From: Lachnospiraceae bacterium XBB2008
Lineage (GTDB): Bacteria > Bacillota > Clostridia > Lachnospirales > Lachnospiraceae
Assembly: GCA_900102235.1 (NCBI GenBank)
Contig: FMVL01000011.1
Coordinates: 40,363-103,268 of the forward strand
Direction: 5' to 3'
DNA length: 62,906 nucleotides
Shown here piece after piece: positions 7,344 to 16,157 of this stretch (position 1 is the stretch's first letter; each line of letters opens with the position of its first letter). The notes below the pieces were generated by a model, which made no database searches, was not told the origin of the DNA, and saw only the letters and a list, made by a program, of their open reading frames with translations. Position numbers and translations under genes: made by a program.

Positions 7344-8739
7344 GTTTTTTCTCTGACAGGAAAAACCTTACCCCCGCTACAACAACTCCGATCCCCATCA
7401 AAATGAGTCCGCCCGCGAAACTGTACGGTGCCCATGTAAAAGCGATCTCTCCGAGGCCGGCGCCGAAAACCATCGGCATGACTATGCAGACCGCAATGAG
7501 CAGAACCAGCAGGGTGATCCCGAGAAACAGGATCACGCCGCGTCGCTTCAGGAATAAACTTACGATGCTCGACAGGATGGCGACCACCGAAACCACTGTA
7601 AATATAATATCAAATACGGTCCACACATCCGTCGGAATATTTATATGTCCGGGTTCTACGCCTGCTGCCAGCTCGAATATTGCGTTGCACAGGCCGTCCG
7701 TGGATGCTGCCACGTTCAGGTTGGTGAGGACGCACACGCCGATCTTTTCCTCATCGGAAAAAACGATCCTCGACGAATAATTCGGAGTCCCGCCGGAGTG
7801 GCCGATCGTACCGTTCTCAAAAAGTTCCCAGCCCGAGTAGTAATCACCGGGGTCATTCAGGCGATCCTTTACGGCGGTTATCAGTTCTTTATATTCTTCC
7901 GGGATGTCCGCCGTTCCTGTCCAGATCCTTATCCACTCAGCCATGTCCGTGGCATTTGAGTAAAAGTATCCCGCCGGGATCCTTCCCTCGATGACCGGGA
8001 TCTCATATGTGAAGCTGCGACGGTATCCGAGCCTCGATCCGGGAACGATCTTTACGCCGGTTCCGGGGACCCGCGCGTATGTGTGCATGAGGCCGAGCGG
8101 AATGAGGATCTCTGAGTTCATATACTCAGCGTAAGTTTTTCCGCTCACCTGCTCGATAATGGCGCCGAGCAGATCATAATTCACGTTTGAATAGGAATAC
8201 TCCGATCCGGGACGCGAATTCAGTTCTTTTCCGGACATGCTGTATGCCCAGTCCCGAAGAGACATCTCTTCGGTCGCACTCGGGTAGTCGCTTTCCTTAT
8301 TGGTGTATCCGCTCGTTTGGTAAAGGAGCTGTCCGACCGTGATCTCACAGGGTTCGGAATCATAATAAGCCGTGTATCCCGGAAGCAATTCAGATACGGT
8401 GTCGTTCTCAGAAAGAGCACCTTCGCGGATGAGTTTTTGGATCGCCAGAGCGGTAAATGCCTTCGTCATGGAGCCAATCTGATACAGCGCATCAGCGTTC
8501 CCGTAAACTCCGGTTCCATCGGGTGTTACGACTACCGCGCTCACCGAATCGCATCGCGTCTCACCCCGGAAATGATCCAGATATTCGGAAATATATGTGT
8601 CGGTGGCATCCTCATATCCGCTTCCGGCTAATGATTCAGGACCTGCCGAATAGGCTTGGCCACCCGGGATCGCGACCGCCATCACCAGCGCTGCAACTAC
8701 TCCGATCACCTCTTGCAAAAATCTCTTATTCTTACTCAT
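7333..8739 (-). CDS. Membrane-anchored serine hydrolase (class C beta-lactamase/DD-peptidase fold)
   Basis: The protein has an N-terminal signal/anchor, a beta-lactamase-related catalytic domain and a C-terminal region with about three membrane helices. Active-site motifs are SMTK (SxxK), YSN and HSGG (replacing KTG), as in esterase/D-aminopeptidase-like members rather than true beta-lactamases. The start at 8739 is chosen because GGAGGGATGTCTG lies just upstream. Being in an operon with LytTR and DUF3021 suggests inducible expression, possibly linked to envelope or peptide signals. The substrate cannot be told from sequence. Confidence 0.82.
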   Translation of the reverse strand: MSKNKRFLQEVIGVVAALVMAVAIPGGQAYSAGPESLAGSGYEDATDTYISEYLDHFRGETRCDSVSAVVVTPDGTGVYGNADALYQIGSMTKAFTALAIQKLIREGALSENDTVSELLPGYTAYYDSEPCEITVGQLLYQTSGYTNKESDYPSATEEMSLRDWAYSMSGKELNSRPGSEYSYSNVNYDLLGAIIEQVSGKTYAEYMNSEILIPLGLMHTYARVPGTGVKIVPGSRLGYRRSFTYEIPVIEGRIPAGYFYSNATDMAEWIRIWTGTADIPEEYKELITAVKDRLNDPGDYYSGWELFENGTIGHSGGTPNYSSRIVFSDEEKIGVCVLTNLNVAASTDGLCNAIFELAAGVEPGHINIPTDVWTVFDIIFTVVSVVAILSSIVSLFLKRRGVILFLGITLLVLLIAVCIVMPMVFGAGLGEIAFTWAPYSFAGGLILMGIGVVVAGVRFFLSEKKHAY

Positions 8740-8807
8740 CAGACATCCCTCCATGATCTTTTGATATCCCGATCATAGCGGAACCGCCCGATGACTTCCA
8801 TATGTGT

Positions 8808-8843
8808 CCGCAGTTGTTGCAAATATGACTGCAGATGTTGCAA
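8808..8843 (-). promoter_or_regulatory. Candidate LytTR operator (direct repeats)
   Basis: Two 15-bp direct repeats, CCGCAGTTGTTGCAA (8808-8822) and CTGCAGATGTTGCAA (8829-8843), are spaced 21 bp start to start. LytTR regulators classically bind two imperfect direct repeats on the same face of the helix about two turns apart. The pair lies just upstream of where the -35 box would fall for a TATGAT -10 candidate (8777-8772, minus strand), 69 bp before the first gene of an operon that encodes a LytTR protein. Confidence 0.55.
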
Positions 8844-8875
8844 TTCCGGCCGGTCCGGGGCTGATCCGTATAGTA

Positions 8876-8921
8876 TACGCTTTAACTTTCTACGCTTTAC
8901 CTTTCTACGCTTTGACTTTTC
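8876..8921. repeat. 15-bp triplication at a gene 3' end
   Basis: Three consecutive units (TACGCTTTAACTTTC, TACGCTTTACCTTTC, TACGCTTTGACTTTTC) cover the stop codon of the methyltransferase gene ending at 8905. On the coding strand each copy repeats the last residues and stop (KVKA-stop, KGKA-stop). Confidence 0.7.
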
Positions 8922-9522
8922 TGCAGATGATGGTATCCATGCAGTGGAAATGCGGTATCCCGCCGCTGTTGTCTTCGAAGATCACTTCATCTATCCGTTC
9001 AAACTTCCAGTCGGCGAAGTATGTAAAAAGTTCTCCCGATTTCCACATCTTCTCCTCAATATCCCAATCCGGCGGCAACTCGAGGAAAGACTTCTCAACA
9101 AAAACGTTGATATACACGATGCCGTCCGGTTTTGTGATATCCTCAAGTTTTCTGAAAAAATCCTTCTTGTTTTCATCAAAAAGATACTGTACGGTTCCCG
9201 TTGAATAAACGATATCAAATTGTTTATCCGTCGCGAAATCGTTGATGTCATCTACATATGCATCGACTTCCACGCCCCTGGATACTGCCAGCTTAACGGT
9301 TTTCCTTATGCCGTTTTCCGTCAAGTCAAAAGCGGTCACGGAATACCCCTGTTCAGCCATATATACGGCATCCTTACCCTCTCCGCATCCGATATCGAGC
9401 ACACTTTTTCCGGGCGTGCACGGGCAGAGTTTTATAAGTTCATCAAGAAAGCTTCCGGGCTCGGTTCCCCAATAGTAATCCTCGCCCTCATACCATTTTT
9501 CATAGTTTGTTCTTATGCTCAT
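8905..9522 (-). CDS. Class I SAM-dependent methyltransferase (TehB-like)
   Basis: The 205-residue protein has the SAM motif VLDIGCGEGKDAVYMA, then VTAFDLTENGI (motif II, acidic residue) and FDIVYSTGTVQYL (motif III). Length and motif spacing suit the TehB/UbiE-like small-molecule methyltransferases. The start ATG follows AGGAGCAG. The gene is isolated between the serine hydrolase operon and the epimerase gene. The acceptor substrate cannot be predicted. Confidence 0.85.
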   Translation of the reverse strand: MSIRTNYEKWYEGEDYYWGTEPGSFLDELIKLCPCTPGKSVLDIGCGEGKDAVYMAEQGYSVTAFDLTENGIRKTVKLAVSRGVEVDAYVDDINDFATDKQFDIVYSTGTVQYLFDENKKDFFRKLEDITKPDGIVYINVFVEKSFLELPPDWDIEEKMWKSGELFTYFADWKFERIDEVIFEDNSGGIPHFHCMDTIICRKVKA

Positions 9523-9554
9523 CTGCTCCTATCCTTTGTGAGATATTATCACGA

Positions 9555-9616
9555 TTTTACAGGCCTTTATAAGACGTGTTCACAGTTTTTCGGGCCCTAA
9601 TATGACGTGTTCACAG
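9555..9616. repeat. 31-bp tandem duplication at a gene 3' end
   Basis: Two 31-bp units, both ending ACGTGTTCACAG, abut each other. The second one contains the stop codon of the aldose-1-epimerase gene (9611-9613). Confidence 0.65.
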
Positions 9617-10483
9617 TTTTATGGTGTAGCCGGCGCTGAACAGTTCTCCTTCGGTCAGCTTCTGCTCGTGATCGCGCTCTTCCAGAGTTCCGGCAAAAGT
9701 TTCCGAATCGCATCTTCCGTACCACGGCTCGATGCAAACGAACGGGGCATTCTTATGAGGAGGTGACCAGAGACCTACGAGCGGAGCGTCAAACTCGACG
9801 GATACAACAAGATTCTGGTCCGCATCGAGCAGATCGACGCGGCCTGCCTGCCCGTTTTCAAGGACGAGGGCATCGTTATCAAAGAGTTCCTCGGAGATCG
9901 CAAGAACACCATCGGGAGTCGATATTTCCTCGGTCCTGTCCGTAACGCATCCGCCGCTTCCGAATACACGGTTTCGGATCACGGAAACAGGCTTTCCGTC
10001 TCTGTCATACAATCTGAAGGAGTGGCCGGCCAGACTCTCGACGGCAAATCCCGGATGGGCACCGATCGAGAACCACATATCTCCATCATTGGTATTTTGA
10101 ACTTCCCACATCACCCTGACAGAGGCTTCTTCGAGCCGGTATCCTATCTGAAGCAGGAATCCGAAAGGATATTTCTCTAGGCTTTCTTCAGATTCCGAAA
10201 GTGAAAACCATATCTCATCTTCCGCCTGAGAATCAAGTGAAAACTCCATATCCCGGGCAAATCCGTGCTGGCCGATCGTGTAGGTTTTTCCGTCATAGCG
10301 ATATTCCTTGTCCTTCACGCCGCCGACAAAAGGAAACAGCACCGGAGAAGTCCTGTTCCAATATGCGGGATCCGCTCCCCACATGATCTGTTTTCCGTCA
10401 GATCTTCTGACAAGGCTCTTAAGCTCGGCCCCGTGTGAATCGATCTCACATTCTATCATTTCATTCTGAATCTTATACCGCAT
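9611..10483 (-). CDS. Aldose 1-epimerase family protein (LacX-like)
   Basis: The 290-residue protein has the beta-sandwich pattern of the galactose mutarotase superfamily: IDSHGAELKSL at the N terminus, WNRTSPVLFPFVG, GQHGFARD with the conserved His, and SIGAHPGFAV with the second His. The family interconverts anomers of hexoses or hexose phosphates. LacX-like members of this length are common in Firmicutes. A GGAGGGAAACAG site precedes the ATG. It is near but not obviously in an operon with the peptidoglycan hydrolase gene. Confidence 0.85.
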   Translation of the reverse strand: MRYKIQNEMIECEIDSHGAELKSLVRRSDGKQIMWGADPAYWNRTSPVLFPFVGGVKDKEYRYDGKTYTIGQHGFARDMEFSLDSQAEDEIWFSLSESEESLEKYPFGFLLQIGYRLEEASVRVMWEVQNTNDGDMWFSIGAHPGFAVESLAGHSFRLYDRDGKPVSVIRNRVFGSGGCVTDRTEEISTPDGVLAISEELFDNDALVLENGQAGRVDLLDADQNLVVSVEFDAPLVGLWSPPHKNAPFVCIEPWYGRCDSETFAGTLEERDHEQKLTEGELFSAGYTIKL

Positions 10484-10504
10484 CTGTTTCCCTCCCGCAG
10501 ATAA

Positions 10505-11020
10505 CTATTTCCGCAAAAACAATCCTACCCCGGCTGCAAGAACTGAAAGGATCACAAGGAACCATCCGCCTATGACCGCCCCGTTCGTGCCCTGTGTTTC
10601 AGGATGCGGAATAAACTTTCCGTCTTTTATGGCGTAATTGATCACTTCCGTATCGCCCACTTTGGGTATGTGTGTACCGTCAGATCTGAATCTTGCCGTA
10701 TCCGAATACGTGTATTCATTTCCGCCATCTTTAACGGTATATACGACGTAGTACTCCCAGCGGATCTCATCCTCCGTATAACCCTTCTTCCGTTCAAGCT
10801 CCTCGTCTTCGCGCGACAGAGTCCGTTCTCTTTTTTCAACGGAAGTGATCGTCGCCGTTTTCCCGGTGATCACATCATCGAGACTCACCATATCGTCTGT
10901 GTGGTAAAGCGTCTTACCGAAGATTATGCACAGTATGCCGACAACCAGGAATCCGATGGCAAAATAAAAACAGGTCTTTGATTCCGATGATATTTGCTTT
11001 TTCTTCTTTTTCTTACTCAT
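10505..11020 (-). CDS. Two-helix membrane protein, DUF3592-like
   Basis: The protein starts MSKKKKKK (ATG at 11020), has one transmembrane helix near residues 18-38 and a second near the C terminus, with an extracytoplasmic domain between them containing YVVYTVKDGGNEYTYS and VGDTEVINY. This arrangement is typical of DUF3592-type proteins of unknown function. It lies 36 bp downstream of the muramidase-NagZ gene and may be co-transcribed with it. Confidence 0.6.
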   Translation of the reverse strand: MSKKKKKKQISSESKTCFYFAIGFLVVGILCIIFGKTLYHTDDMVSLDDVITGKTATITSVEKRERTLSREDEELERKKGYTEDEIRWEYYVVYTVKDGGNEYTYSDTARFRSDGTHIPKVGDTEVINYAIKDGKFIPHPETQGTNGAVIGGWFLVILSVLAAGVGLFLRK

Positions 11021-11055
11021 TCTTTTTATCCCGCCGCACTTAAGCGGCAACCTCC

Positions 11056-13146
11056 TTACTGAAGTTTGGCGGCTATGATACGCCTTAATGACTCATCTAT
11101 TCGTTCCTCGGTGATCTCGCCTTTTTCATAAGCGGCATAGATCCCGTCATAAGCTTCCTGCAGGTTCGTCGGCATCAGTATCATATCCGCCCCGGCCGCA
11201 AAAGCTTTTGCAGAAGCCTCACCGTCACTGTAATGGTCGGCAATAGCGCCCATGTTGATCGCATCGGTGATGATGATCCCGTCGTATTTCAGTTCGTTCC
11301 TCAGAATATCGGTCATCATCTTCTTCGAAAGAGAACAGGGCGTGTCATCACCTATAACGTTCGGCAGAGAAATATGCGCTACCATAATCATATCTGCCCC
11401 ATCCGCCCCGGCATGTGCAAACGGGATCAGCTCACTTTGTTTTAACTCTTCATATGTTTTGTCCGTATAAGCATATCCCTCATGGGTGTCAGCCTCCGTG
11501 GCTCCATGGCCGGGAAAATGTTTATAGCAGCTTAAGATCCCGTGGTCATGCAAGCCGTCGGAATAGGCCTTCGAATACTCCGTTACAATCTTCGGATCCG
11601 AACCGAATGAGCGGTCTCCAATCACGTTGTTGCGGCTGTTGGTCAGAACATCCGCCACAGGTGCAAAATCCACATTCAGTCCAAGGTCTTTAAGATATGC
11701 ACCAATGGTATCTCCGCAGCCGTAAGCTTCTTCGGCGCTTACGACATCTCCCATCGGACCGACTTTTTCAACTCCGAACGCGGAGTTGCGTGCGATCCTG
11801 GCAGTGCTTCCTCCCTCTTCATCCACGCACATGAGAAGCGGCATTCCTTCGATATCCCGCGCGTACTCCTGGGTTTTGGATATCATCTCTTTAGTCTGCT
11901 CGGGTGAAACAAAATTATCCGCAAAATATATCAGTCCGCCGACAGGGGCTTTCTTCAGGCTCGCTTCTGTTTTTTCGCCTGCAGCCGTGACATGTGATCC
12001 GCCTGTCAGCACCTCCGGAGTTACCACAAACAGCTGGTATATCTTCTCCTCGATGCTCATCGATGCTATTTTTTCATCAATCTGAGTGCCGGTCATCTCG
12101 CCCTCCTTACCTTTAGATGTCGGATCCGTCCCTTTCTTATAAATCTGGATGTTTAAGTCAACTTCGCCGCTCACCCCGTCCACACGACCGGTGTTGGAGT
12201 ACTGCCAGAAGCTAAAATCATACGGCGTCTGCGGTAACGGTTCATAATCCGCGTACCAGACCGGGTACTCGTTCACTACGGTCATGTCAAACTGAAACGC
12301 CTCCCAGAGCATATTGCTGTAGATCATCGGCTCATATCCGGCATCGGCGATCATTTTGCAAAAAAGCATGGTATTCTTCGTAAACTGCTCTCCGCTCACA
12401 TCATCGGTCCTGGCCTCTGCATCCAATATGTTCTCGGGATCGTACACAACCGGAAGTTCAAGGCTGTATCCCTCCAGGTGCTTTATGACAAACCCGGCTT
12501 CCTCGGCCGCCTCATCTTCATTTATCGCCTGAGAAAAAATGTACACGCCCACATCCAGTCCGGCCTCATGGGCATTCCGGATATTCGTGTCAAATGACTT
12601 ATCAAGATTAAGGCTCCCGGCCTGTCCGTACCCGCGATAGCCCAACCGGATAAATGCAAAATCATATCCCGCTGCCTTGACCCTGTCCCAGTCGATATGT
12701 CCCTGGTGATGGGATACATCTATTCCGCGTCTTGAATGATACACATCATCCTCATACCGGATCCTGTCTCCGTAGCGGACAAAGCCTTCCGGTGAGTATG
12801 GTGATCCCGGGACCTCGGGAATGATCTGTGTCTGATATTCTTCTCCGAAGACATCGACAAATGTGAGGATCTCGGGCTCGGCTTGGATCGCCTCTTCGCC
12901 GTCCGGCGATTGTTGTGTGGCGGATCCGGCTGCGTCCGGCGATTTCGGTTCGGCTGATTCCACATCAACGTCCTCTTCATCCAAGTCATATTCCTCCGGC
13001 TCGGCTTCAGCCTCATCCGTCATCTGTGCGGCGGATCCATCTGCGTCCGGCGCCGTGCCTGCCCGCTTCGATGCCGCGACGGCGACGATCAACACGGAAA
13101 TCAGGGCAAGGATGGCTATTGTGATCATGATCGCAGTCTTTTTCAT
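11056..13146 (-). CDS. Fused GH25 muramidase and GH3 beta-N-acetylglucosaminidase
   Basis: The protein (696 residues from the ATG at 13146) has an N-terminal membrane anchor, an acidic Ala/Glu/Asp-rich linker, a GH25 lysozyme domain (about residues 135-335: RGIDVSHHQG, VVYDPENI, SFWQYSN) and a GH3 NagZ domain (about 350-690: CVDEEGG, DRSFGSD, CYKHFPGHG followed by DTH, IITDAINMG). GH25 enzymes cleave MurNAc-GlcNAc bonds and NagZ releases terminal GlcNAc, so one extracytoplasmic protein could cut glycan strands and trim the products. An upstream frame extension to 13332 lacks a signal-like start and overlaps the divergent gene, so it is not used. Confidence 0.88.
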   Translation of the reverse strand: MKKTAIMITIAILALISVLIVAVAASKRAGTAPDADGSAAQMTDEAEAEPEEYDLDEEDVDVESAEPKSPDAAGSATQQSPDGEEAIQAEPEILTFVDVFGEEYQTQIIPEVPGSPYSPEGFVRYGDRIRYEDDVYHSRRGIDVSHHQGHIDWDRVKAAGYDFAFIRLGYRGYGQAGSLNLDKSFDTNIRNAHEAGLDVGVYIFSQAINEDEAAEEAGFVIKHLEGYSLELPVVYDPENILDAEARTDDVSGEQFTKNTMLFCKMIADAGYEPMIYSNMLWEAFQFDMTVVNEYPVWYADYEPLPQTPYDFSFWQYSNTGRVDGVSGEVDLNIQIYKKGTDPTSKGKEGEMTGTQIDEKIASMSIEEKIYQLFVVTPEVLTGGSHVTAAGEKTEASLKKAPVGGLIYFADNFVSPEQTKEMISKTQEYARDIEGMPLLMCVDEEGGSTARIARNSAFGVEKVGPMGDVVSAEEAYGCGDTIGAYLKDLGLNVDFAPVADVLTNSRNNVIGDRSFGSDPKIVTEYSKAYSDGLHDHGILSCYKHFPGHGATEADTHEGYAYTDKTYEELKQSELIPFAHAGADGADMIMVAHISLPNVIGDDTPCSLSKKMMTDILRNELKYDGIIITDAINMGAIADHYSDGEASAKAFAAGADMILMPTNLQEAYDGIYAAYEKGEITEERIDESLRRIIAAKLQ

Positions 13147-13313
13147 CAAATATAGGATAATAAACTCAGGATATGATATCAACCGAAAAGCGTTCGGCGC
13201 GTCGCAAAAACACCCCCTCTTCCGCAGAAAAAACTTCTGAATATTGGTATAATAATCAAAAAATACCTCTCTTATGACTTCAGGAGAACTAAAACAGATC
13301 AAAGGAGGGCGTG

Positions 13314-14399
13314 ATGACGACAGCCGCCACATCGATCAAAATAGGAAAAAGGATCTGCAAGAATCGCATAACCATGGCACCCACCGTGAAATTCAACGCG
13401 GGTGAGGACGGCATGGTCACCGATTTTTTCGTAAAACATTATGAGCTCAGGGCTAAACACGGTGTGGGCTTCATATGCGTAGAGGCCACGGCCGTGGCGC
13501 CCGAAGGACGTCTTGCTCCCTCTCAGTTGGGACTCTGGAATGATGAACAGATCGACGGTCACAGGAAAATCGTTGATGCCTGTCATGAATTCGGAACGCT
13601 CATTGTTCCGCAGCTTCATTACGGCGGACTCGGCACCCATCCCGAGTGCGGCCGCCTGACATCTCCCACTTCCGTAAAATGGGATCGCTTCGGCGAAGAA
13701 GTGCTCGCACATGAACTCACTCTATCTGAAATAAAAGAAATAGAAGGATACTTCATCGACGCTGCGATCCGCGCTAAGAAAGCAGGTTATGACGGGGTTC
13801 AGCTTCACGGATGCCACAGCTATCTGATCAACGATTTTGCATCCGCCGTCAATAAACGAACGGATGAATACGGCGGTAGCACCGAAAACCGCGCCCGTTT
13901 CGGATGCAACATCATTTCAGGGATCAGAGAAGCCTGCGGCGAAGATTTCCTCATCTCCGTGCGCACTACCGGGTGCGATCCGACCGTCGAGGAAAGTCTT
14001 GGGATCGCGGAATGCTATGTAAAAGCCGGGTGTGACTATCTTCAGGTCTCGACCGGCATTCAGGATATCGATTTCATCGAGCACGATGAGTCGCTGCCGT
14101 ATAACAGGATCGCCGCACTCGGAGTCATGTTCCATGATCACTTCAAAGGCGTCGTTCCGGTTTCTTGTGTAAACGGGATCCGTACCCCGGAGCAGGTTCA
14201 TTACCTGCTCGATAACGATCTGATCGATACCGTGGATCTGGCATGCGGACTTCTGGCCGATCCCGCTTTTTCGGAAGCCATACTTGACGGCACCCCTTAC
14301 GAGAAATGCTACAGCTGCAAGACCTGCGGCTGGGGACCGATGCATGCCCATATCTGTCCCGCCCTCGTAAAGCGCACCAACGAAGAATGGGTCTGGTAG
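13314..14399 (+). CDS. NADH:flavin oxidoreductase, Old Yellow Enzyme family
   Basis: The 361-residue protein is a single FMN-binding TIM barrel: KNRITMAPTVKF at the N terminus, HYGGLGTHPE, DGVQLHGCHSYLINDF (substrate/FMN loop) and DEYGGSTENRARF. The C terminus has a Cys cluster (CYSCKTCGWG and HICPA) resembling the 4Fe-4S site of 2,4-dienoyl-CoA reductase-type members, but the NAD/FAD domain of those long enzymes is absent. It probably reduces an activated C=C bond. The ATG at 13314 follows AAAGGAGGG. It is one of few plus-strand genes in the window. Confidence 0.85.
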   Translation: MTTAATSIKIGKRICKNRITMAPTVKFNAGEDGMVTDFFVKHYELRAKHGVGFICVEATAVAPEGRLAPSQLGLWNDEQIDGHRKIVDACHEFGTLIVPQLHYGGLGTHPECGRLTSPTSVKWDRFGEEVLAHELTLSEIKEIEGYFIDAAIRAKKAGYDGVQLHGCHSYLINDFASAVNKRTDEYGGSTENRARFGCNIISGIREACGEDFLISVRTTGCDPTVEESLGIAECYVKAGCDYLQVSTGIQDIDFIEHDESLPYNRIAALGVMFHDHFKGVVPVSCVNGIRTPEQVHYLLDNDLIDTVDLACGLLADPAFSEAILDGTPYEKCYSCKTCGWGPMHAHICPALVKRTNEEWVW

Positions 14400-14401
14400 T
14401 T

Positions 14402-14521
14402 ATGTCTTACTCGATCGTCAGCATCCTGGCTTTAATTCTCAATCAAATAATTAACTGGCACTACTTTCAGAATGTCCGGCATCTGACCAAAGAACAGAGA
14501 GCCGAGAAGCCGGTGAGATGA
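14402..14521 (+). pseudogene. Remnant: first membrane segment of a sensor/GGDEF-type protein
   Basis: A 39-codon frame starts 2 bp after the oxidoreductase stop. It encodes one hydrophobic helix followed by a basic stretch, much like the first transmembrane helix of multi-helix GGDEF proteins of Lachnospiraceae. It ends in a 4-bp overlap with the next remnant. It could alternatively be a genuine small membrane protein, since its frame is intact. Confidence 0.35.
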
Positions 14522-14658
14522 AGAAAAATGCCACGTTCACCCGGATCGCGGAAAGCCTGGCGGCCAACTACGACGTGATCTATTACGTGGATGCAAAAGA
14601 TTCCGATTATGTAAGTTACGAATGCAGAAATATCTACGGAAAACTGGATGTACAGTAA
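14518..14658 (+). pseudogene. Remnant: N-terminal part of a PAS/GGDEF sensor
   Basis: The 46-codon frame begins MKKNATFTRIAESLA and continues NYDVIYYVDAKDSDYV and IYGKLDVQ, which resembles the start of the sensory domain that precedes GGDEF domains in Lachnospiraceae. It stops at 14658, 16 bp before the end of a convergent GGDEF gene. Together with the preceding frame it looks like a sensor gene that lost most of its length. Overlapping ATGA suggests it could still be translated. Confidence 0.4.
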
Positions 14659-14673
14659 TCCTGATCAGGAATA

Positions 14674-16134
14674 CTAGATCTCGATCACGGTATATGTATC
14701 ACGGGTCTTCTTGGATTCATATAATCCTTTATCCGCGATCCCGATCATATTATTAACCAGTTCGGTACCGTAAGCGGCGCCGAAGCTCATGGTTATCTTA
14801 ACTTCCGGGTGCTCGTCAATGGTGATATTCTGAAGCGCGGATCGCAGATACGAAAGTTTGTGCTCCAGATCTTCCTTGGTGATGTCGAAGAAGACCATCA
14901 TGAACTCATCGCCGCCGTAACGGATGACCACATCGTCTTTACGGACGGACTGTTCCATCAGCTCCGCAACTTTACGGATCGCTTCGTCACCTCCACGGTG
15001 ACCTACCGTATCGTTGATCTGCTTGAACCGGTCTATATCGGACATGACCACTGCATGACAGGGTTCATAGATGAGTTTCTCATCCAAAAATCTTCTGTTA
15101 CGGATCTGTGAGAGAGAATCGATATATATCTCCGTCTCGAATTCGGAGATAACTTTCTGCTGAGCCAGGTTCTGCAGTTTGGCATCGGTGTTATCCAGAC
15201 AGCCGTATACGATGTGCGCGATGCTTCCGTCTTCATTCCTGTCACCGAGCATGAAGATACCGTTGAACCATCGATGTGCGCCTTCACTATAGAATTCCAT
15301 GCTGGTCGAACCGTGCTCCTCGATAGCTGCGAGGATCATGTCCTTGTTCAGCCATTCGTACAGGCCCTTGCGGAAACTCTCGGCAACCGTCGTGTCGACA
15401 TTATTCTTGAGGAACTTAAGAGCGTCGGGATCCTTGGGCGCTTTTTCCACATATTCATTGGTGCTGATCATGCGATAACTCATATCGCTGACATCGATAA
15501 ACATGGAAAAATTAAAGACCTTTCCGACTGCCTCAATGATCTTCAGATATTCCTCGAGTTCCTGCTGGGCGGTGATATCGAGATAACATCCCATATAGAT
15601 CTCAAGGGAACCGTCATCGATACGTCTGATGAATCTTCCGGCTCCGGTGACCCAGATGATGCTGCCGTCTTTTCTCTGCATGCGATAGGTGGCATGTGTG
15701 ATATCCGGCAGGTCACGGTGAATGCGGACCGAATCCCAGAAAAGCTTAACGATGGCATCCCTTTCTTCCGGGACCAGAGTCTTCACCCAGCTGTCAAACT
15801 CATTCGGGAGATCCTCCAATCCGTCATAACCCAGCATCTTTCTGGTCTCATCGTTGAACTCAAAGCTGAGCATGTTCTCATCGCGGTCAAAAGTGCAGAA
15901 ATACATTCCCGCTCTTAATCCCTTGGCGAACATGTCCTCCCTGAATCTTGCAACACGGTATTTACTGTTTGCCTCATCGATCCTCCGGTTGCACTCCTTA
16001 AGGATCTCGTGCTGTTCCTCGGGATAATCCGACAGATCAAATAAAGGTATCAGATCTTCTACTGTTATCGTAGCTTCAGCCGAAAATTGTCCTACTCCGT
16101 TGTCAATGCTTTCCGCTATCGATTTACTGTCCAT
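14674..16134 (-). CDS. PAS-GGDEF diguanylate cyclase
   Basis: The 486-residue soluble protein has a PAS/PAC domain (about residues 70-195, with the PAC-like ATYRMQRKDGSIIWVTG), a second PAS-like region (about 200-310) and a C-terminal GGDEF domain with the intact signature GGDEF at 407-411. An RxxD inhibitory site (RKDD) lies five residues before it, so product feedback inhibition is expected. It makes c-di-GMP from two GTP; the PAS domains presumably sense a ligand or redox state. No membrane helix. AAAGGAGCGAAC precedes the ATG. The EAL protein at 3547-4254 could oppose it. Confidence 0.92.
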   Translation of the reverse strand: MDSKSIAESIDNGVGQFSAEATITVEDLIPLFDLSDYPEEQHEILKECNRRIDEANSKYRVARFREDMFAKGLRAGMYFCTFDRDENMLSFEFNDETRKMLGYDGLEDLPNEFDSWVKTLVPEERDAIVKLFWDSVRIHRDLPDITHATYRMQRKDGSIIWVTGAGRFIRRIDDGSLEIYMGCYLDITAQQELEEYLKIIEAVGKVFNFSMFIDVSDMSYRMISTNEYVEKAPKDPDALKFLKNNVDTTVAESFRKGLYEWLNKDMILAAIEEHGSTSMEFYSEGAHRWFNGIFMLGDRNEDGSIAHIVYGCLDNTDAKLQNLAQQKVISEFETEIYIDSLSQIRNRRFLDEKLIYEPCHAVVMSDIDRFKQINDTVGHRGGDEAIRKVAELMEQSVRKDDVVIRYGGDEFMMVFFDITKEDLEHKLSYLRSALQNITIDEHPEVKITMSFGAAYGTELVNNMIGIADKGLYESKKTRDTYTVIEI

Positions 16135-16157
16135 GTTCGCTCCTTTACCGAATGTGA

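Noticed and set aside
7333-8739. A true beta-lactamase
   Set aside because: SxxK and YxN are present, but the third motif is HSGG and the protein has C-terminal membrane helices, as in esterase/peptidase-like members.
13147-13332. N-terminal extension of the muramidase-NagZ protein
   Set aside because: It overlaps the divergent oxidoreductase gene and its ribosome site; the ATG at 13146 starts a standard membrane anchor.
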